Below the pieces are notes generated by a model. It had not been told where the DNA came from and ran no database searches. It saw only the letters and a program-made list of their open reading frames with translations. From Planctomycetota bacterium (lineage in GTDB: Bacteria > Planctomycetota > Planctomycetia > Pirellulales > UBA1268), in contig JAQBZA010000112.1 in NCBI GenBank assembly GCA_027622795.1, positions 1 through 8,607 of the forward strand: DNA of 8,607 nt, given 5' to 3'. Made by a program: the position numbers and the translations under genes. Positions 5,246-8,607 of the stretch are shown in pieces. Within the stretch, counting starts at the first letter, position 1, and each line of letters begins with the position of its first letter.

Positions 5246-6487
5246 CCGCCGCAGCACCCACCAGCCGGCGAGGAGCTGCGCCAGGAGCGCAAGCAGGCCG
5301 GCACGGGGATGCCCCGACACGGCATACAGGGCACCGAAGGCAAGGCTCGCGACAAAGCCAGCGAGCTTCGTGCCGACCTGCAGCAGTCCGAAGGTGGCGC
5401 CGTAGCTCCCCCGTGGAGCCAATCCGGCCACCGTGGCCCGCACCACACTCTGCACGCCCCCCAGCACGAGCGCCAGGAGCACGGCCAGACCATAGAGCTG
5501 CGTTTGCGAATGGACGAACCAGGCCAGCACAAGCACGAAGGCCCAGCCCGCGAGACAGAGCAGCAACGCACCGCGTCGGCTCCAGTGAGCCGACAGCCAG
5601 CCCACGAGCAGGGCGCCCGGCAACGCGACAAACTGAACAAGCAATACCAGCCGCACCACCGCCGGTGGCTCCATCTGAAATTCCTCGATGGCCACGCTCG
5701 AAAACTGTGAGATCGCAGTCTGGACCGCTCCCAGAACAAGCACGGCGCCAGCCAACACCGTTGCCAGCGGGCGGCCGTCGGTGCTGGCCACGAGGGAGCG
5801 GGCAAAGGCGAGCAGTTCACCTCCTGCGGTCGCCTCGTTCTCAGCCGTGCGGCCATCGCCCATGCGGATAACCATCGCCGGCACCGAGAAGAGGAGCCAC
5901 CAGCCTCCCATGATCGCAAAACTCGCGCGGAGGCTGCCGGCCGCGGAGAGGCCAAGCGACTCCCGCGATCCCACGACTGCCGTCGCAAGCACCAACGCGA
6001 CCGCACCCCCGGCATAGCCTCCCGCAAAGCCAGCGGCTGAGAGCCGATCGGCCGCCCCGCCTTGGGCCAGCCGCGGAAGCAGGCTCCCGGCAAAGATCGC
6101 CCCCATGTCGAAACCGACGCCGGCGATCACGATGCTGGCGGCTACGGCCAGCCGCCATTCCGGCGGCACGGCGGCGAGGGCGAGGCAGGCTCCGCTCCCC
6201 ACGATCACGGCAGCGAGAAGCGCCTGCTGATGAGAATGCGTGCGATCGGCCCACGCGGAAAGCCACGGGGCGGCGACGGCCGACGCGAGCATCGTGGCGG
6301 CAATGATCCAGGCCCAGACCACGCCACCCGCTACCCCCCAGGCGCTGTCGGCGAAGACGATCTTCTCGACGTAGGTCACGACGAGCGTGATGAGGATTGT
6401 GGAGAAGGCGCTCGCCGCCCAGTCGAGCAAGATCCAGGCCAGAGGCGCTGGCTGGAGGAGCGACGAGGCAGTGGCGCGAGAAGTCAT
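5243..6487 (-). CDS. UMF1-family (Atg22-like) MFS transporter
   Basis: A 414-residue inner-membrane protein with about 11-12 hydrophobic helices, the normal MFS size. It matches the UMF1/Atg22-like branch: LLDWAASAFSTILIT (20-34, compare LxDWANSAF), AWADRTHSHQQ after helix 2 (79-89), GFDMGAIFAGSLLPRLA (125-141), SAAGFAGGYAGGAVAL (150-165) and, in the C-terminal half, GGVQSVVRATVAGLAPRG (343-360) followed by ATFGLLQVGTK. Fungal Atg22 exports amino acids from vacuoles; bacterial members are mostly uncharacterised, so the substrate is unknown. A hydrophilic central loop (about 208-225) separates the two six-helix halves. The ATG at 6487 lacks a visible Shine-Dalgarno, and its upstream region is made of palindromic repeats. 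It is 85 nt downstream of phoH on the same strand and could be co-transcribed. Confidence 0.88.
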   Translation of the reverse strand: MTSRATASSLLQPAPLAWILLDWAASAFSTILITLVVTYVEKIVFADSAWGVAGGVVWAWIIAATMLASAVAAPWLSAWADRTHSHQQALLAAVIVGSGACLALAAVPPEWRLAVAASIVIAGVGFDMGAIFAGSLLPRLAQGGAADRLSAAGFAGGYAGGAVALVLATAVVGSRESLGLSAAGSLRASFAIMGGWWLLFSVPAMVIRMGDGRTAENEATAGGELLAFARSLVASTDGRPLATVLAGAVLVLGAVQTAISQFSSVAIEEFQMEPPAVVRLVLLVQFVALPGALLVGWLSAHWSRRGALLLCLAGWAFVLVLAWFVHSQTQLYGLAVLLALVLGGVQSVVRATVAGLAPRGSYGATFGLLQVGTKLAGFVASLAFGALYAVSGHPRAGLLALLAQLLAGWWVLRR

Positions 6488-6494
6488 GCAGATT

Positions 6495-6512
6495 CGCAGG
6501 CTAAAGCCGACG
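6495..6512. repeat. Palindromic element immediately upstream of the transporter start
   Basis: CGCAGGCT-AA-AGCCGACG forms an inverted repeat with inner arms GGCT/AGCC, outer CG/CG pairs and two mismatches. It resembles the thrC-dapB element with a different loop. It lies 7 nt before the transporter ATG on the minus strand, where a ribosome binding site would normally be. Confidence 0.55.
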
Positions 6513-6522
6513 TCACAAGTGG

Positions 6523-6540
6523 GGCAAGCCTCAGCTTGTC
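6523..6540. repeat. Palindromic element, GGCAAGC-CTCA-GCTTGTC
   Basis: A 7-bp stem including one G-U pair (plus strand) encloses the loop CTCA. On the minus strand it reads GACAAGC-TGAG-GCTTGCC followed by CCAC, a variant of the family core in which GG/CC has become AG/CT. Together with the copy at 6495-6512 it fills much of the 85-nt gap between phoH and the transporter gene. Confidence 0.6.
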
Positions 6541-6572
6541 ATGGGGAGGCTGAGTCTTATGCCAGGGGGGCG

Positions 6573-7904
6573 TCAAAGCAGTTCGCTGGCGAGGTCGGCC
6601 AAGGCAGACCGTTCTCCTTTTTCCAGCGTCACATGGGCGTAGAGCGGCTGCCCCATCATCCTATGAATCAGATAGCTCAGGCCATTGGAGAGGCCGTCGA
6701 GATAGGGCTGGTCGATCTGGGCCACGTCGCCGGTGAAGACGATTTTCGTGCCCTCCCCAGCGCGGGTGATGATCGTCTTCACCTCGTGGGGCGTGAGGTT
6801 CTGGGCCTCGTCGACGATGAAGAAGATCCGCTGGAGGCTGCGGCCCCGGATGTAGGCCAGTGGCGTGATCAAGAGTTTCTCCGACTCCCGCATCTCGTTG
6901 ATCCGCTGGGCAGCCTGGGTGTTGTCGCCGCACTGGTGGCGAATGACGGTGAGGTTGTCGTAGAGCGGCTGCATGTAAGGGTCGAGCTTCTCCGAGATGT
7001 CGCCGGGGAGGAAGCCGAGGTCACGGTTGGAGAGCGGCACGACGGGCCGGGCCAAAAGAATCTGCCGGTACCGCTGGCGACATTCGAGCGCTGCGGCGAG
7101 GGCGAGCAGGGTCTTGCCGGTGCCAGCGGTACCCGCGAGCGTGACGAGCTTGATGTCGTCATTCATCAATGCTTTGAGTGCGAACGACTGCTCGGCATTG
7201 CGGGGCGTAATCCCATAGGCAGTCTGTTTCTCGACCCGCACGAAGGTGCGGTCACCGGGGCGAAAGGTGGCGAGGGCCGACTTGCTTCCGTTGCGAAGCA
7301 CGAAGTTTTCATTGGCCCGTGGGGTTGTGACGTCGGCAAGATCCGCAGCAGGGACTCCATCCACTTCGGCGTAGAAGCGGTCGATCGTTTCCGAGGCCAT
7401 TCCCTCAATCGTCCGCTTGCCCTTGTAGAGCGTGTCGAAGCTCTCCACCTTGTCTGACTCGTAGTCTTCGGCCCGCAGCCCGAGCGACTTGGCTTTCATT
7501 CGCAGATTGGTGTCTTTTGAAACGAGCACCACCTGCCGCGGGGCGGCCTGGCGGTGGACCGCGAGCGTGGTGGCGAGAATGCGATGATCGGGCGTGTCCT
7601 GAAGAAATGTCGCCCGCAGCCGCTCGTCACGGTCGGTCCCCAGCACCACCCGGACGGACCCGAGGCCCTCTCCGATTGGGCTCCCGTCTGCCGCGAGCAC
7701 ATCGCCAGTGAGGTCGTCGAGCCGGCGGAGAAACTCGCGGGCCTGAAAGTGAATGTCGTCGCTGCCTCGCTTGAATTGGTCAAGCTCCTCGAGCACCGTG
7801 ATCGGGATCGCGATGTCGTGTTCCTCGAAATTCCGCAGGCAGCCTGCATCGTGGAGGATGACGTTGGTATCGAGGACAAAAACCTTCGTGGCGACGTCGG
7901 ACAT
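6573..7904 (-). CDS. PhoH2: PIN-domain RNase fused to PhoH ATPase
   Basis: A 443-residue two-domain protein. Residues about 5-160 form a PIN nuclease domain with the acidic set D12 (LDTNVILHD), E40 (VLEELDQF), D106 (TPDHRIL) and D131 (SKDTNLR), all apparently intact. Residues about 232-443 form the PhoH P-loop ATPase: Walker A GTAGTGKT (258-265), ARPVVPLSNRDLGFLPGD (285-302), Walker B FFIVDEAQN (361-369) and the FTGDVAQID motif (390-398). Known PhoH2 proteins, such as those of mycobacteria, couple ATP-driven RNA unwinding to RNA cleavage. In mycobacteria PhoH2 is paired with a small antitoxin, PhoAT, encoded just upstream; here the upstream neighbour is divergent and no such gene is visible. 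The ATG at 7904 is supported by GGGAG 5 nt upstream and by homology starting there. It precedes the transporter gene on the same strand. Confidence 0.93.
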   Translation of the reverse strand: MSDVATKVFVLDTNVILHDAGCLRNFEEHDIAIPITVLEELDQFKRGSDDIHFQAREFLRRLDDLTGDVLAADGSPIGEGLGSVRVVLGTDRDERLRATFLQDTPDHRILATTLAVHRQAAPRQVVLVSKDTNLRMKAKSLGLRAEDYESDKVESFDTLYKGKRTIEGMASETIDRFYAEVDGVPAADLADVTTPRANENFVLRNGSKSALATFRPGDRTFVRVEKQTAYGITPRNAEQSFALKALMNDDIKLVTLAGTAGTGKTLLALAAALECRQRYRQILLARPVVPLSNRDLGFLPGDISEKLDPYMQPLYDNLTVIRHQCGDNTQAAQRINEMRESEKLLITPLAYIRGRSLQRIFFIVDEAQNLTPHEVKTIITRAGEGTKIVFTGDVAQIDQPYLDGLSNGLSYLIHRMMGQPLYAHVTLEKGERSALADLASELL

Positions 7905-7942
7905 GGTGGCTCCCGGGGTTCGTCCGTGAACATCAGGCCAAA

Positions 7943-7959
7943 GGCTGCTTCATGCAGCC
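7943..7959 (-). promoter_or_regulatory. Hairpin or operator upstream of phoH
   Basis: A perfect 6-bp inverted repeat, GGCTGC/GCAGCC, has a 5-nt loop (TTCAT on the plus strand). It lies 39 nt upstream of the phoH ATG, in the expected leader or promoter. It could be an mRNA hairpin or a repressor site; its inner TTC and GGCT/AGCC arms also recall the dispersed palindrome. No clear -35/-10 pair for phoH was found in this gap. Confidence 0.35.
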
Positions 7960-8053
7960 CATCGCCCAAATCGTAGCTACCGAGAACGATCGGGCGGGAT
8001 AGCGATTTTGCGGGAAATGTGAGCCCTGCGTGAGCACGGTGGCCGTGGGCGGG

Positions 8054-8069
8054 TACACTTTTCGAAAAG
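8054..8069 (+). promoter_or_regulatory. Candidate -10 box with overlapping 12-bp perfect palindrome
   Basis: TACACT (8054-8059) matches the -10 consensus at 4 of 6 positions, with only a weak -35 (GTGAGC, 8030-8035). It overlaps the perfect palindrome CTTTTCGAAAAG (8058-8069), placed where transcription would begin and 43 nt before the lipoprotein ATG. An AT-rich dyad here suggests an operator for the gene to the right. Confidence 0.4.
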
Positions 8070-8111
8070 CCCGCGTGCGGCGGGCGGTCATCATCGTGGG
8101 GAGTGATCGTT

Positions 8112-8607
8112 ATGGGAAGTGCGAGCAAGCGTGCGTGGGAGCAGCCAGCGTGGCTGATTCCATTCGTGGGATTCGCGGTGACGATTGGCTGCGAGGCCAA
8201 GGAAGAGCCGCCGAAAAAACCACCGGTCCAAACCCGGGAAACCCTCCGCAAGACCACGCAAAACGTGCTGGAGCTTGAGAAGGCGCTTGCCGACGGCGGC
8301 CTGCTGGCAAGCATGGAGATCACGGGTGAAGGTCTTGAGGTCTATTCCGATGCGTATCGGACAAGCGTCGGTCGGCTCGGGATGATGGCAGTTGATCAGA
8401 AACTGCAACTCTTCGAGGCCGAGTTTGATCGGAAACCAAAAGACTACGCCGAGTTCATGGCGAGGATTATCGGGAAGGATCAGCCTGATGGCATCCAGTT
8501 GCCGATGCTTCCCTACTATCAGGAATGGGCCTACGATCCCGAGAAGAAGGCGCTCGTGGTGATCGAGTTTCCCGCCAAGAAAGAGCAGCGGGAAAAAGAA
8601 ACGACCG
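8112..8607 (+). CDS. Putative secreted lipoprotein of unknown function (3' end outside the window)
   Basis: An open frame of 165 codons that continues past the right edge without a stop. The ATG at 8112 has GGGGAG 8 nt upstream. The N terminus has basic residues (K7, R8), a hydrophobic stretch (about 13-25) and TIGC at 24-27, a plausible if imperfect lipobox with C27 as the lipidated residue, followed by a charged Pro/Lys linker (EAKEEPPKKPP). The mature part begins with a helical stretch (about 42-62), then EVYSDAYRTSVGRLG (76-90) and the striking PDGIQLPMLPYYQEWAYDP (125-143), with a Lys/Glu-rich end (155-165). From memory it resembles a conserved planctomycete hypothetical family, and the Trp-Ala-Tyr-Asp-Pro turn recalls pilin-like C-terminal folds, but I assign no function. 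It would be a client of LspA if the lipobox is used. Confidence 0.85.
   Translation, partial: MGSASKRAWEQPAWLIPFVGFAVTIGCEAKEEPPKKPPVQTRETLRKTTQNVLELEKALADGGLLASMEITGEGLEVYSDAYRTSVGRLGMMAVDQKLQLFEAEFDRKPKDYAEFMARIIGKDQPDGIQLPMLPYYQEWAYDPEKKALVVIEFPAKKEQREKETT

Noticed and set aside
4891..6093. 400-codon open frame on the minus strand across dapB and the transporter gene
   Set aside because: Its product is Arg/Cys/Trp/Ser-rich without domains and spans two well-supported genes in other frames.
6387..7457. 356-codon open frame antisense to phoH
   Set aside because: It is an antisense shadow with no recognisable motifs and no ribosome binding site.
7496..8323. 275-codon open frame on the minus strand overlapping phoH and the lipoprotein gene
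   Set aside because: It is out of frame with PhoH2, which has full PIN and ATPase motifs, and its translation is Ser/Arg/Pro-rich low complexity typical of an antisense or shifted frame in GC-rich DNA.
1..8607. Search for a mobile element, CRISPR array, phage or defence island, or stable RNA gene
   Set aside because: No transposase, integrase, direct-repeat array, tRNA-like cloverleaf or rRNA segment was seen; the genes are all conserved cellular functions apart from the unknown lipoprotein.

Overview
The window looks like chromosomal DNA of a high-GC planctomycete, probably near the Pirellulales. This is inferred from the protein sequences, the gene order and the short dispersed palindromes between genes; no 16S or other decisive marker is present. 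All ten genes are housekeeping or conserved. I see no phage, transposase, CRISPR, tRNA, rRNA or defence genes.

Layout. Positions 1-1670, minus strand: rpmB (zinc-type ribosomal protein L28), gatC and the first codons of gatA form a translation cluster, preceded (at higher coordinates) by a HisN-type phosphatase gene. Positions 1667-2655, minus strand: a TraR/DksA-like zinc-finger gene, lspA and the phosphatase are packed as one operon; the last two share an ATGA overlap. Positions 2656-2938: a divergent control region with a near-consensus promoter for the dksA-like operon and a weaker candidate for thrC. Positions 2939-5199, plus strand: thrC (threonine synthase) and dapB (dihydrodipicolinate reductase), both of the aspartate amino-acid family. 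Positions 5243-7904, minus strand: a UMF1-family MFS transporter and a PIN-PhoH (PhoH2) RNA-processing ATPase. Positions 7905-8111: a second divergent control region. Position 8112 to the end, plus strand: a new lipoprotein-like gene cut by the window edge.

Function. LspA finishes lipoprotein maturation, and the protein at the right end looks like one possible client. The DksA-like protein may tie the lspA operon to growth control. thrC and dapB draw on the same aspartate-semialdehyde/homoserine branch.

The most interesting non-genic signal is a family of short inverted repeats built on GACAGGCT-TC-AGCCTGTC. They lie in the gaps after thrC, between dapB and the transporter, between the transporter and phoH, and probably in two other places. 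Several abut or supply a stop codon, and one half-copy contains the -35 box of the dksA-like promoter. The right-end protein is the gene whose function is least clear.
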